A DNA stretch of 60,060 nt, taken from contig JAAYAW010000069.1 in the NCBI GenBank assembly GCA_012719135.1, positions 1 to 60,060 on the forward strand, in the 5' to 3' direction. This DNA comes from Chloroflexota bacterium (GTDB lineage: Bacteria > Chloroflexota > Anaerolineae > UBA1429). The translations under genes were made by a program, and so were the position numbers. Of the stretch, positions 44,987-54,835 are shown piece after piece (within the stretch, counting starts at the first letter, position 1; the number at the start of each line of letters is the position of its first letter). Under the pieces are notes generated by a model, which did no database searches, was not told the origin of the DNA, and saw only the letters and a list, made by a program, of their open reading frames with translations.

Positions 44987-47900
44987 GCCCATACTCCTGC
45001 AGACTATGCACCGATAGCTGCCCCGCCTTGATGGAGGAGATTGCCGAGGCAGCTGCTTTAGCAGCCGATAGAGTGGTGATAACCGGCACACGATGTGCGA
45101 TAGCAGCCTGGCGCAGACGGTGCTCATCAGTCACGGAACGGCTCCCCAGCGGTGTATTGATCATCAAGTCAATCTCGCCGTTGATGATCAAATCCTCGCC
45201 GTTTGGGCGCCCCTCGCTCACCTTGTTCACCGTTTCCACGGCAAGGCCTCGCCCCCTCAGGTGCTCCGCTGTACCCCGTGTCCCCAGAAGGCGAAAGCCC
45301 AGGCCGCTGAGGGTGGTGGCCACGGCGACGAGAGCATCCTTGTCTCCATCTGCGATGCTGAGAAAGGCGGTGCCGGACGTTGGGAGCGAGTTACCCGCGG
45401 CCATCTGTGCCTTGGCGTAGGCGAACCCAAACTCCGCATCCATACCCATCACCTCGCCTGTCGATCGCATCTCCGGGCCGAGGATCACGGGCTCGCGAGG
45501 GAACCGGTCAAAGGGGAGCACAACCTCCTTAACAAAGTAGCCTTCCAGGGTGGGCTCCGCGGGCACACCCATGGCGTCAAGCGACTCGCCCGCGAGCACG
45601 CGACAGGCCACCCGCACCCAGGGCACACCGGTAGCCTTGCTGACGTATGGGAGCGTCCGCGACGCACGCGGGTTGGCTTCGAGGATGTAGACGGTATCTC
45701 CCAAAACAGCATACTGAATGTTCAGGCAGCCCACGGTGCCTAGAGCCAGCGCCAGCTTTCGGGTGTAGTCACGGATGGTGCGGAGCGTCCGCTCCGGAAC
45801 GGCGACCGTAGGGATAACACACGCACTATCTCCAGAGTGCACACCGGCCAGCTCGATCTGCTCCATGATCGCCGCGATGCGAACGGCTACACCGTCGCAG
45901 ACGCAGTCGACATCGAGCTCGATCGCGCCCTCAAGATAGCGATCGATCAGAAGGGGGCCATCCTCGGAGACCTGAACGGCCGAGCGCGCATAGCGCAAAA
46001 GCTCCTCAGAAGAGTACACGATCGCCATGGCGCGGCCGCCGAGCACATACGAAGGCCGCACGATCACGGGGTAGCCGATCCGATCGGCGACGGCCGCGGC
46101 CTCCGGCAATGAGCGCGCTACCCCATGGGCCGGCATCGGCAGCCCGATATCGCGCATCAGCGCCCCAAAGCGCTCGCGGTCTTCGGCCAGATCCATCGCG
46201 TCGGCTCCGGTGCCCAGGATGGGCACACCGGCTCCGGCCAGTCGTTTCACCAGTTTCAGGGGCGTCTGCCCGCCGAACTGGACGATCACGCCCTCCGGCC
46301 GCTCCAGATCAATGATGTTCAGGATGTGTTCCAACGTGAGGGGCTCAAAGTAGAGGCGATCGCTCGTGTCATAGTCGGTGGACACCGTTTCCGGGTTGCA
46401 GTTCACCATGATCGTCTCGTAACCGAGTTCCCGGAAAGCGAATGAGGCCTGCGTACAGCAATAGTCGAACTCGATGCCCTGGCCGATCCGATTGGGGCCG
46501 CTTCCCACCACCAGAAGCTTCCGCCTGTCCGTTGGCTCCGCCTCGCAGATCGACTCGTAGGTGCTGTACAGATAGGGCGTATGGGCCGGGAACTCTGCTG
46601 CGCAGGTGTCCACGCGGCTGTATACCGGGCGAATCTCGAGAGCCAGTCGTCTCTGCCGCACCTCCGCCTCCGTGTGCGCAGGCCTGAGAAGGCGGCCGAT
46701 CAGCGCGTCGGAGAAGCCGTTCTGCTTGGCCTCTCTCAGTAGCCCCGCCGTCAGGCTCTTGAGAGACCGTCCGACGATCCGGTCTCTCAAGCGGCGGAGG
46801 CCATCGATCTCGTCCACGAACCAGGGATCGAACGCCGACAAAGCAGAGATCTCGGCCACGGTCAGACCGGCCTCCAGCGCCGGCACCAGGGCAAAGATCC
46901 GCTCCGCCGTTGGCGTACGCAGGCTTGCGCGCAACTCGTCCAGATCCATGCTCGTGGGGACGCGCTCAAAGAGCCCGTCGTGACCATCCTCGCGAGAACA
47001 CAGAGCCTTGTTCAGGGCCTCTCCAAACGTGCGCCCAATGGCCATGACCTCGCCAACGGACTTCATCTGCGTGCCCAGTGTGGGATCAGCGCTCGGGAAC
47101 TTGTCCAGGTTCCAACGCGGCGCCTTGACCACAACGTAATCCAACGCGGGCTCAAAGGACGCAGGCGTCACCCTGGTGATATCGTTGGCCAACTCGTGCA
47201 ACCGGTAACCCACGGCCAACTTGGCGGCGATCTTGGCGATCGGAAAGCCAGTGGCCTTGGAGGCCAGCGCTGAGGAGCGAGAGACTCGGGGGTTCATCTC
47301 GATGGTCAGAACCCGCCCGTCGGATGGATTCACCGCGAACTGGACGTTCGATCCGCCGGTCTCTACGCCCACCCTCTGCATCACCAGCCGAGCCATGTCC
47401 CTGAGCCGCTGATACTCCTTGTCCGTGAGGGTCTGTGCCGGCGCCACGGTGATACTGTCGCCGGTGTGAACGCCCATTGCGTCCAGGTTCTCGATCGAGC
47501 AAATCACCACGAACCCATCATCGGCGTCGCGCATGACCTCGAGTTCGAACTCTTTCCACCCGATCACCGATTCCTCGACCAGGACCTGGTTGACCGGGCT
47601 CTGTTCGAGTCCGCGAACGACCATGCTCTCAAAGTCGGCCCTGTTGTACGCGATGCCGCTTCCTGTGCCGCCCAGCGTGTAGGAGGGACGGATGATGGCC
47701 GGCAGACCCGTTTCTGCCAGAGCCACGCGAGCCTCTGATAGCGAGGTCACAGCCTGGCTGCGTGGAACGGCCAGTCCGATCTCGGACATCGCGGCCCTAA
47801 AAAGATCGCGATCCTCGGCCAGGGCGATGGCCTCCGCCGAAGCGCCGATCAGGCTCACACCGAATCGCTGCAGTACGCCGGACGAGTGCAGATCCATGGC

Positions 47901-48194
47901 TAGGTTCAGAGCGGTCTGCCCTCCCATGGTGGGTAACAGCGCGTCCGGCCGCTCCCGCTCGATGATGCGCTCCAGAACCGGCAGCGTGAGCGGTTCGATA
48001 TACGTAGCGTCCGCCGTCAGCGGATCGGTCATGATCGTCGCGGGGTTCGAGTTGACCAGAAGCGTCTGGTAGCCTTCTTCGCGTAGAGCCTTGCAGGCCT
48101 GGGTACCGGAATAGTCAAACTCGCAGGCCTGGCCAATAACGATCGGCCCCGATCCGATCAGCATGATCTTGTGCAGATCAGTCCGTGGAGGCAT
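44970..48194 (-). CDS. carB: carbamoyl-phosphate synthase large subunit
   Basis: A 1074-aa enzyme of normal length that makes carbamoyl phosphate from bicarbonate, ammonia (from CarA) and two ATP, for pyrimidine and arginine synthesis. Both duplicated ATP-grasp halves are complete: [19 protein letters not shown] at the start, its partner [19 protein letters not shown] near 560, two [17 protein letters not shown]-type sites and the C-terminal MGS-like allosteric domain (about 935-1060). ATG 48194 follows GGGAGAAG and overlaps the end of carA by 17 bases. Confidence 0.97.
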   Translation of the reverse strand: MPPRTDLHKIMLIGSGPIVIGQACEFDYSGTQACKALREEGYQTLLVNSNPATIMTDPLTADATYIEPLTLPVLERIIERERPDALLPTMGGQTALNLAMDLHSSGVLQRFGVSLIGASAEAIALAEDRDLFRAAMSEIGLAVPRSQAVTSLSEARVALAETGLPAIIRPSYTLGGTGSGIAYNRADFESMVVRGLEQSPVNQVLVEESVIGWKEFELEVMRDADDGFVVICSIENLDAMGVHTGDSITVAPAQTLTDKEYQRLRDMARLVMQRVGVETGGSNVQFAVNPSDGRVLTIEMNPRVSRSSALASKATGFPIAKIAAKLAVGYRLHELANDITRVTPASFEPALDYVVVKAPRWNLDKFPSADPTLGTQMKSVGEVMAIGRTFGEALNKALCSREDGHDGLFERVPTSMDLDELRASLRTPTAERIFALVPALEAGLTVAEISALSAFDPWFVDEIDGLRRLRDRIVGRSLKSLTAGLLREAKQNGFSDALIGRLLRPAHTEAEVRQRRLALEIRPVYSRVDTCAAEFPAHTPYLYSTYESICEAEPTDRRKLLVVGSGPNRIGQGIEFDYCCTQASFAFRELGYETIMVNCNPETVSTDYDTSDRLYFEPLTLEHILNIIDLERPEGVIVQFGGQTPLKLVKRLAGAGVPILGTGADAMDLAEDRERFGALMRDIGLPMPAHGVARSLPEAAAVADRIGYPVIVRPSYVLGGRAMAIVYSSEELLRYARSAVQVSEDGPLLIDRYLEGAIELDVDCVCDGVAVRIAAIMEQIELAGVHSGDSACVIPTVAVPERTLRTIRDYTRKLALALGTVGCLNIQYAVLGDTVYILEANPRASRTLPYVSKATGVPWVRVACRVLAGESLDAMGVPAEPTLEGYFVKEVVLPFDRFPREPVILGPEMRSTGEVMGMDAEFGFAYAKAQMAAGNSLPTSGTAFLSIADGDKDALVAVATTLSGLGFRLLGTRGTAEHLRGRGLAVETVNKVSEGRPNGEDLIINGEIDLMINTPLGSRSVTDEHRLRQAAIAHRVPVITTLSAAKAAASAISSIKAGQLSVHSLQEYGHGRKE

Positions 48195-49425
48195 GGTCTT
48201 CTCCCTTTGGAGCAAGCCAGCTGACGAAATCATCGAGCAGATCCAGGCTATCGTGAGGTCCCGGGGACGACTCTGGATGGAACTGGACACTGGCGATCGG
48301 CAGCGTCCGATGGCGAATGCCCTCAATAGTGTGATCGAACAGGTTCAGGTGCGTCACGCTATAGGGCAGGCCAGCGAGGCTCTCAGGATCTATGGCATAG
48401 TTGTGGTTCTGACTCGTGATGGCCACGCGCCCCGTTCTCGTATCCTGCACAGGGTGATTGCTCCCGTGATGTCCAAAAGGCAGCTTGTAGGTGCGGCCTC
48501 CTGCGGCCAGGCAGATGATCTGGTGTCCCAGGCAGATGCCATAGAGGGGCACGCGCCCCATCAGTGCTCGAGCGGTATTGATAGTCGAGATGGCCTGCTC
48601 GGGATCGCCCGGGCCATTGGATATGAGCACGCCGTCTGGATGCAGCGCCAGTACCTCCTCAGCCGTGGTGGCGGCCGTAACGACGGTTACGGCAACGCCC
48701 AGGCCCACAAGCAGGCGCAGGATGTTCTCCTTCACGCCGCAGTCGATCACCACCACGCGTCGCCCCGACGCCGCTGACGTCGAGCGATCCCGCCCGCGCC
48801 AGCCTTCGGGCACGGCATGATCCCACTCGCATCGTTCGGATAGCGTGACCTCCTCAACAGGAGCCAGCGTGCTCATGTCCGGAGCACTCCGTGCCATCTG
48901 TTCCAACCGCGAGGCATCCAGGTACAACGTGGAGAGCGCGCCGCGCATTACGCCCGATTGCCGCAACAGCAGCGTCAGGCGCCGCGTGTCCACCATATCC
49001 ACCGCAGGCACGCCTCGCTCTCGCAACACATCGAGCAGGGATCGCTGGGAGCGCCAACTGCTCGGCCGGTGCGTGATACGTCTGGCCAGTACGGCCCGTA
49101 CGTGTGGCCCACGAGACTCCCCATCTTCGTCGTTTACACCGACGTTCCCGATATGCGGGCAGGTGAACACCACCATCTGCCCCCAATACGAGGGGTCGGT
49201 GATCGTCTCCTGGTACCCTGACATGCTGGTGACAAAGACCACCTCGCCAACCCACTCTCCCTCGGCAGCCAACGAACGACCCTCAAAGATGCTCCCATCT
49301 TCCATGACCAGCATCGCTGGGCGGCCGCCACCCTCCATCGCCTTGATCGAAGGACGCTGAACTTCCGCAAGCGCCTCGTCACCTCGTGCAACGGGTGGCA
49401 CCTTGAATTGTCCCATTACAGCCAT
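48178..49425 (-). CDS. carA: carbamoyl-phosphate synthase small subunit
   Basis: A 415-aa glutaminase subunit, about 35 residues longer at the N-terminus than usual. The CPSase small-chain domain begins near [15 protein letters not shown]. The class I amidotransferase triad is intact: Cys in YGICLGHQ, His and Glu in [13 protein letters not shown]. It feeds ammonia to CarB. The start is uncertain: ATG 49425 or the third codon onward at ATG 49416 (MGQFKVPP), with only weak ribosome sites. It follows gltB3 by 12 bases. Confidence 0.95.
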   Translation of the reverse strand: MAVMGQFKVPPVARGDEALAEVQRPSIKAMEGGGRPAMLVMEDGSIFEGRSLAAEGEWVGEVVFVTSMSGYQETITDPSYWGQMVVFTCPHIGNVGVNDEDGESRGPHVRAVLARRITHRPSSWRSQRSLLDVLRERGVPAVDMVDTRRLTLLLRQSGVMRGALSTLYLDASRLEQMARSAPDMSTLAPVEEVTLSERCEWDHAVPEGWRGRDRSTSAASGRRVVVIDCGVKENILRLLVGLGVAVTVVTAATTAEEVLALHPDGVLISNGPGDPEQAISTINTARALMGRVPLYGICLGHQIICLAAGGRTYKLPFGHHGSNHPVQDTRTGRVAITSQNHNYAIDPESLAGLPYSVTHLNLFDHTIEGIRHRTLPIASVQFHPESSPGPHDSLDLLDDFVSWLAPKGEDHASTD

Positions 49426-49437
49426 CGCCCTACTCGG

Positions 49438-50235
49438 TCAGTAGGCATAGAGGCGGCCGTACGGCCGACGCGTGCGTGGATACAGCTTGGCATAGCTCCC
49501 CCGCAAAAGAGGCTCTGGATCCTCGTCAAAATACCGGGCATAGGCGAACACGTACTGCCGCACCGTAGCCCAATCGTCGTCATCCAACGGCGCCACGCCG
49601 ACCTCTTTGCCGAGAAAGCGCTCATCAAACTTGCCCCGGAGGTAGATGACGCCGCCATGCATGCCCGTTCCGATATATCGAGAGGGATGGATGTCGCCAG
49701 TCTCGAGGGAACGCCCCAGCACAAGGATGACGCCACCGGCCATATACTCACCCAGAAAGTGCTGTGCCGTGCCGCCGATGACGATGGCCGGGCACCGCTC
49801 GCCGTACTCTTTCATGTGGATCCCGACACGATATCCCGCGTTATCTCGAACGAGAATCGTGCCTCCCCGCATAGAGTGCCCTGCGATGTCTCCCACCGAT
49901 CCATGAACGGCGATCAGGCCGCTGTTCATCGTGTTCCCGCAGCCATCCTGTGCGTCGCCCATCACCTCTATCTGCGGGCCGTCCATAAAGGCCCCCAGAT
50001 CGTTCCCGGGCACGCCATCGATCGCGACTCGGACGGGCGCCATCAGGTTCGTGCCGAGGTAGCGCTGTCCGGATACCGCAAGCACCCTGAGCCGGCTGGC
50101 TCCCTGGCGTACCAGCTCTGCCAGGCGTTCGTTCAGGGTTCGATAGGGCAGCCTTCTGGCATCCACCTCGATCTCTTCTTCTGAGCTCTCCGATCGAACC
50201 AGATCCAACGAGGTCAGCCATCTCAGATCAACCAT
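49438..50235 (-). CDS. glutamate synthase GXGXG-domain subunit (GltB3-like)
   Basis: A 265-aa stand-alone version of the C-terminal domain of glutamate synthase large subunit. The right-handed beta helix shows the Gly repeats: GVPGNDLGAFMDGP, GDAQDGCGNTMNSG, GSVGDIAGHSMRGG, MAGGVILVLG, GTGMHGGVIYLRG. In split, archaeal-type synthases this is one of three separate chains. ATG 50235 overlaps the gltB1 stop by eight bases. Confidence 0.9.
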   Translation of the reverse strand: MVDLRWLTSLDLVRSESSEEEIEVDARRLPYRTLNERLAELVRQGASRLRVLAVSGQRYLGTNLMAPVRVAIDGVPGNDLGAFMDGPQIEVMGDAQDGCGNTMNSGLIAVHGSVGDIAGHSMRGGTILVRDNAGYRVGIHMKEYGERCPAIVIGGTAQHFLGEYMAGGVILVLGRSLETGDIHPSRYIGTGMHGGVIYLRGKFDERFLGKEVGVAPLDDDDWATVRQYVFAYARYFDEDPEPLLRGSYAKLYPRTRRPYGRLYAY

Positions 50236-51388
50236 ACGTCGGCTCCTCGATGATGCGCGCGACCCTCTTTGGAACCGCGCGAGGGCACTCCGGAACCTCG
50301 CCCAGTCGCCCGATCACAGGCTCACCTCCGAAGGGCGTCCACACAGCCTCCACCTGCCTCTCTATCAGATGAACAGCTGCGATCTCTGAAGACACATAAA
50401 GCATCGGGCCAGCGATCGCCGCGGTCAGCGGCCTCAGCCGGATGCGGTCCCCCAGACCGATTAGTTCGCCGGAGCGAGCGATGATGACCGTGAAGGGACC
50501 ATTCATCAACAGAGGACCGTAGGTTTGGCGGATCGTCTGGCAGGTGCGCTGTTCCTCCTCCGGCAACACCTCGATCTCGTTCCAAAGCGGGCTCGCCATC
50601 ACCAGGGCAGCCTGTTTCGGAGTCAATCCGTGCCGGCGCATCAGCAGGTCCGCTGCATAGGCCATGACCTCCGTATCTGTTCGCATGGTGCAGTGGTAGC
50701 CCTTTGTCTCAAGGTACCTGCGGTTGGTGCCGTACGAGGAGATCTCGCCATTGTGCACCACGGACCAGTCCAGCAGACCAAAGGGATGCGCCCCGCCCCA
50801 CCAGCCCGGTGTGTTCGTCGGAAACCGGTTGTGGGCCGTCCAGAGATAGCCCGCATAGTCCGCTACCCGGAAGTATTCGGCGATCTCCTCCGGATGGCCT
50901 ACTCCCTTGAACATTCCCAGGTTCTTACCGCTGGAGTACACATACGCCCCCTCCATGCGAGTGTTTGCCGTCATTACAGCGCGCACCACGTACTCATCGG
51001 CATCCTTATCGCCGTCATCGGCCTGCCTCGGCACGCAAAAGAACCGCCAGATCAGCGGCGCGTCCACTACCCCAGCGCTACTGTGGACCGGCAGAGGCTC
51101 CTGATGCACAATCTCAAAAGCGCCCGCGAGATAGCGCGCCATCTCATTCCGGTCGTCCTCCGTACGGCACATCACGTGCAGAGCATACGCTTCCGCCAGT
51201 TGAGGATAGCAGCCGTACACGGCATAGCCCGCTCCCAGCCCGTTACCGCGTTCTTTCATGCTCGTCAGGGCAGAGATCGCCGCCTGCCCATCGTGCCGCT
51301 CGCCCGTTGTATCGATAAACCCAAACAGACCGCACGCGCTGGAGACGCGGTCGTCGCCATAGCGATTCTCCAGGTCAGACCAGGACAT
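50228..51388 (-). CDS. glutamate synthase amidotransferase subunit (GltB1-like)
   Basis: A 386-aa class II (Ntn) glutamine amidotransferase module. The mature N-terminal nucleophile is probably Cys19 in SSACGLFGFID, so an 18-residue propeptide would be removed. The domain continues with TAHNRFPTNTPGWWGGAHPFG and HNGEISSYGTNRRYLE, which bind glutamine. It releases ammonia from glutamine for the GltB2 chain. ATG 51388 lies five bases after GGGGG. Confidence 0.9.
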   Translation of the reverse strand: MSWSDLENRYGDDRVSSACGLFGFIDTTGERHDGQAAISALTSMKERGNGLGAGYAVYGCYPQLAEAYALHVMCRTEDDRNEMARYLAGAFEIVHQEPLPVHSSAGVVDAPLIWRFFCVPRQADDGDKDADEYVVRAVMTANTRMEGAYVYSSGKNLGMFKGVGHPEEIAEYFRVADYAGYLWTAHNRFPTNTPGWWGGAHPFGLLDWSVVHNGEISSYGTNRRYLETKGYHCTMRTDTEVMAYAADLLMRRHGLTPKQAALVMASPLWNEIEVLPEEEQRTCQTIRQTYGPLLMNGPFTVIIARSGELIGLGDRIRLRPLTAAIAGPMLYVSSEIAAVHLIERQVEAVWTPFGGEPVIGRLGEVPECPRAVPKRVARIIEEPTYG

Positions 51389-51397
51389 TGTCACCCC

Positions 51398-52675
51398 CTA
51401 CACCTCGATGCCCGCGCCACGGACCACGTGTTTGCGATACTGCTCTGGAGTTGACAGCAGACTCATGTGCCCGTCCAGCAGCCGCTGCCGCTGCTGCCCA
51501 ACGTCGATTCGGTTTCGGATCAGGCCGGTATAGATGCCGGCCCGATCGATCTCCCCCACGAGTATCGCGCCAACAAGACGCCCCTCCCGGAGGACCAGCC
51601 GCCTGTAGACATTGGCGCTCTCGTCCAGCCGCACGAGCACGTCATGCCCCTCTTCCGGTGCATTACCGTTGCCGATCGACATCGCCGGAACGCCCATGAC
51701 CTCGACAGTGTTCATCGCCACGCCGCCCGGATCCGGGCGCTCGATGCCAACCATGTGAGCTCCGGCGATCGCGCCCTGCCGGTAGGCATTCGGCCAGATC
51801 GCCACGGTTCGATTCATGTCCACCACGAGATCATAGGCTTCAGCAACATCGCCGGCGGCATAGATGTGCGGGTTGGAGCTCCGCATGAACTCATCAACAC
51901 AGATCCCACGGTTGACCTTGAGTCCCGCGGCATTTGCGAGCCCGCTGTTGGGTCGCACGCCAATGCCAAAGACCACGACGTCGCACTCAACAGTGCTCGC
52001 GTCCTTGAGCGTTGCATAGCGGACGCGGCCATCCTCTCCGTGGATCTCTGTGACGGTGTTCTCCGTCCGGACGTCTACGCCGTTCTCTCGCAGCAGACGA
52101 CATACCATCTCCGAGGCCGGGCCATCGAGCGCGGCCGCGAGGATCATCGGGGCCAGTTCGACCATCGTGACATGGGCACCACGCTTCCACAGTGAGTCCG
52201 TGGCCTTTATGCCGATCATGCCTCCGCCCACCACCAGCGCGCGGGGCGAGTTCACACCCTCCAGAAACCGCGACAGTTGGGTCGCGTCTCCTTGCCGGGT
52301 GAAGGTAAAAACGCCATCCAGATCCAGCCCCGGCAGGGGGGGGACGATTGGCTGGCCGCCGGTCGCGATCAGCAGGCGATCATACCCGATTACCCTCCCC
52401 GAGTTGGTCTCCACGGAGTGTCCAACCGGATCGATCGATACGACCGCATCGTCGGCGATCACGGCCACGTTGTGCCGCGTCCAAAAGTCGGAAGGCCGGT
52501 AGGCCAGCCGCGCACGGTCGATCTCTCCCGCCAGGTAGTGCGACAGCATCGGCCGGGAGTAGATCATTGGCCCTTCGTCCGAGATGACTGTGATCTCGGC
52601 ACTCTGGTCGTGCTCGCGGATGGATTCGATGGCCCCAACGGCCGTCGCCGAGTTGCCGATGATGACGATCCTCAT
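51398..52675 (-). CDS. FAD/NAD(P)-dependent oxidoreductase of glutamate synthase
   Basis: A 425-aa two-dinucleotide-binding flavoprotein. FAD binds at IIGNSATAVGA (residue 5 on), NAD(P) at VVGGGMIGIKA near 148, with ATGGQP and the late FAD contact YAAGDVAEAYD near 275. The last 90 residues form a dimerisation-like domain. It likely passes electrons from NAD(P)H to the iron-sulfur protein and GltB2. The stop of the ferredoxin gene overlaps its ATG by four bases, which ties it to this complex. Confidence 0.88.
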   Translation of the reverse strand: MRIVIIGNSATAVGAIESIREHDQSAEITVISDEGPMIYSRPMLSHYLAGEIDRARLAYRPSDFWTRHNVAVIADDAVVSIDPVGHSVETNSGRVIGYDRLLIATGGQPIVPPLPGLDLDGVFTFTRQGDATQLSRFLEGVNSPRALVVGGGMIGIKATDSLWKRGAHVTMVELAPMILAAALDGPASEMVCRLLRENGVDVRTENTVTEIHGEDGRVRYATLKDASTVECDVVVFGIGVRPNSGLANAAGLKVNRGICVDEFMRSSNPHIYAAGDVAEAYDLVVDMNRTVAIWPNAYRQGAIAGAHMVGIERPDPGGVAMNTVEVMGVPAMSIGNGNAPEEGHDVLVRLDESANVYRRLVLREGRLVGAILVGEIDRAGIYTGLIRNRIDVGQQRQRLLDGHMSLLSTPEQYRKHVVRGAGIEV

Positions 52676-53136
52676 GCCGCGCCTTCCTCCTGATCCGGTA
52701 TATCCTCATAGGTCAGGGCTCCGTTGGGGCAGTTGGCCACACAGGCCGGCTCTTCCGCGCCGTAACAGAGATCGCATTTGCTGGCGATATGCGTGCCGAG
52801 AAGGTTCTGTCGTATGGCGCCAGCGGGGCACACCATGATGCACATCCAGCAGCCGACACACCGAGATTCGTCACACACCACCGCGCCGGTCCGCTCATCA
52901 CGGTGCATCGCCCCGGAGATGCAGGCCTCGAGACAGCTGGGCTCGTCGCACTGGCGGCACTGTAGAGCGAAGGATAGCGGGCCGCTCTCCTCCACGATCA
53001 GCCGGGGCATAATCAAAGCCCGTTCTCGTCTGTAGGCCTTGATGACATCGCGCGACGACGAGTGCTGTACCAGACAGTGAACCTCGCAGAGTCGGCAGCC
53101 GATGCAGTGCTCCTCATGGATGACGATTCGCTTCAC
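52672..53136 (-). CDS. four-cluster ferredoxin-like iron-sulfur protein
   Basis: A 154-aa protein with 16 Cys in four sets: CIGCRLCEVHC, CRQCDEPSCLEAC, CVGCWMCIMVCP and CDLCYGAEEPACVANCP. This is the fold of HycB/DmsB-type electron carriers with up to four 4Fe-4S clusters, larger than the simple ferredoxin of many split glutamate synthases. It most likely carries electrons between the FAD oxidoreductase and the GltB2 synthase chain, its immediate neighbours. Confidence 0.9.
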   Translation of the reverse strand: MKRIVIHEEHCIGCRLCEVHCLVQHSSSRDVIKAYRRERALIMPRLIVEESGPLSFALQCRQCDEPSCLEACISGAMHRDERTGAVVCDESRCVGCWMCIMVCPAGAIRQNLLGTHIASKCDLCYGAEEPACVANCPNGALTYEDIPDQEEGAA

Positions 53137-53145
53137 GGCTACCCC

Positions 53146-54648
53146 CTATTGGCCGGCCGCGCGGATGCCCAGGGTATCCAGCTCGACCTGATTCAGCCCC
53201 ACACCCCGCAGATGGTCCCGGTGTCCGCGCAGGCTTTCGATTGCGTTCAAGCCCATCCCCCCCATCATCTCCTTGATCTCCAGGCTCCAGGCTCTGAGCA
53301 GATTCGTCAGGCGTTGTGCGCCCAGGTCCGAATTCAACCTCTTGGTAAGGTACGGATCCTGAGTCGCGATTCCCCAATTGCACTTGCCCGTATAGCAGTT
53401 CTGACAGAGATGGCAGCCCATGGCGACAAGAGCAGAAGTGGCTACATAGACGGCATCGGCCCCCAGCGCGATCGCCTTGATGACATCCGCGCTGCTGCGG
53501 ATGCTCCCGGCAACCACCAGCGATGCGCGATGGCGGATCCCCTCGTCTCTCAGGCGCTGGTCCACCGCGGCCAGGGCCAGTTCGATGGGGATACCCACGT
53601 TGTTGCGCACCTGCGTGGGAGCGGCTCCAGTTCCTCCGCGCAGCCCATCGATCGCTACAATATCCGCGCCCGCGCGGACGATGCCGCTGGCGATCGGCGC
53701 GATGTTGTGCACGGCCGCCACCTTGACGCTCACCGGCTTGGCGTAACCCGTAGCTTCTTTAAGCGCATAGATGAGCTGGCGCAGATCTTCGATCGAGTAG
53801 ATGTCGTGATGGGGCGCCGGAGATAGCGCATCCGTGCCCACGGGAATCATCCGAGTGGCTGAGATGTCCGGCGTTACCTTTTCTCCGGGTAGATGTCCGC
53901 CGATCCCCGGCTTGGCTCCCTGACCGATCTTTATCTCCAGCGCGGCAACGGCATTCAGATACTCTAGATGGACTCCGAATCGGCCCGATGCCACCTGAGC
54001 AATGGTGTTTGCCCCGTACTGGTACAGGGCAGGGTGCAGTCCGCCCTCACCTGTGTTGTAGAAGGTGCCGGCCTCGCGGGAGGCGCGCGCCAGCGATTCA
54101 CAAGCGTTAAAACTGATCGATCCGTAGGACATAGCGGAGAACATGATCGGAACGTCCAGGCGGAGCTGCGGAGCCACCTCGGTCTCAACCCGCCCGTCGG
54201 AGAAGGCTACGCGTTCGGGCTTGGCCCCGAGGTAGGTGGTGAGCTCCATCGGCTCCCGCATCGGGTCAATCGACGGGTTGGTCACCTGGCTGGCGTTCAA
54301 CAGCATGTGATCCCAATAGATGCGGTAGGGCTGGTCGCAGCCCATCCCGGTGAGCAGCATTCCGCCACTTTCCGCCTGGCGGTAGATGTTGCGAAGCGCC
54401 TGATCGGACCAGTTCGCATGTGCGCGGAACGCGAGAGGATTCCGCTGAACGCTCAAGGCGTGCGTAGGGCACAGCGTGACACAGCGATGGCATCCAACGC
54501 ACTGGGCATCCTGGCTGTGCACGCAGTCATCCTCGATATCGTAGACGTGCACATCGTTGGCACACTGCCGTACACAGACCTGGCAGGAGATGCACCGGCT
54601 CAGGTCACGCTCGATGACGAACGCGGGCATGGTATAGGAAAGAACCAC
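53146..54648 (-). CDS. glutamate synthase FMN subunit with ferredoxin domain (GltB2-like)
   Basis: A 500-aa protein that would form glutamate from 2-oxoglutarate and ammonia. The N-terminus has two 4Fe-4S motifs (CISCQVCVRQC and CVGCHRCVTLCP). The FMN-binding TIM barrel follows (about 130-440) with SAMSYGSIS, FYNTGEGGLHP, IGQGAKPGIGGHLPG and DGLRGGTGAAP, then the iron-sulfur motif GCHLCQNCYTGKCNWGIATQ. GTG 54648 is chosen because GAGG lies six bases before it; ATG 54630 has none. First gene of the nitrogen cluster. Confidence 0.92.
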   Translation of the reverse strand: MVLSYTMPAFVIERDLSRCISCQVCVRQCANDVHVYDIEDDCVHSQDAQCVGCHRCVTLCPTHALSVQRNPLAFRAHANWSDQALRNIYRQAESGGMLLTGMGCDQPYRIYWDHMLLNASQVTNPSIDPMREPMELTTYLGAKPERVAFSDGRVETEVAPQLRLDVPIMFSAMSYGSISFNACESLARASREAGTFYNTGEGGLHPALYQYGANTIAQVASGRFGVHLEYLNAVAALEIKIGQGAKPGIGGHLPGEKVTPDISATRMIPVGTDALSPAPHHDIYSIEDLRQLIYALKEATGYAKPVSVKVAAVHNIAPIASGIVRAGADIVAIDGLRGGTGAAPTQVRNNVGIPIELALAAVDQRLRDEGIRHRASLVVAGSIRSSADVIKAIALGADAVYVATSALVAMGCHLCQNCYTGKCNWGIATQDPYLTKRLNSDLGAQRLTNLLRAWSLEIKEMMGGMGLNAIESLRGHRDHLRGVGLNQVELDTLGIRAAGQ

Positions 54649-54667
54649 GGCGAACCTCGTGTGGGGG

Positions 54668-54692
54668 TATGAAAAAGCCGCTTCCCGAGGGG
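54668..54692 (-). terminator. terminator after the ABC operon / in the gltB2 leader
   Basis: Reading the minus strand, GCCGCT and AGCGGC form a stem with extra inner pairs, followed by TTTTT. It lies about 145 bases after the ABC ATPase stop and only about 20 bases before gltB2. It could end the ABC operon, act as an attenuator of the nitrogen cluster, or both. Confidence 0.75.
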
Positions 54693-54749
54693 AGCGGCAA
54701 CGCTGCACGGGTGGTCATTCACCTGCAACGCCAGCATACGCGACCGGAA

Positions 54750-54800
54750 TGGAGGTCACATCGACCGGGTGGAGGATTTGGCCAAAGCCAGATGGAGGAT
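54750..54800. repeat. TGGAGG direct repeats around a palindrome
   Basis: TGGAGG occurs at 54750, 54770 and 54793; the last two extend to TGGAGGAT. The 10-base palindrome TTTGGCCAAA (54777-54786) lies between them. The spacing is about two helical turns, suggesting a regulator-binding region upstream of gltB2. Confidence 0.5.
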
Positions 54801-54835
54801 CTCTCAGACAGAACGAGCGGGGGACAAAGGCCGCT

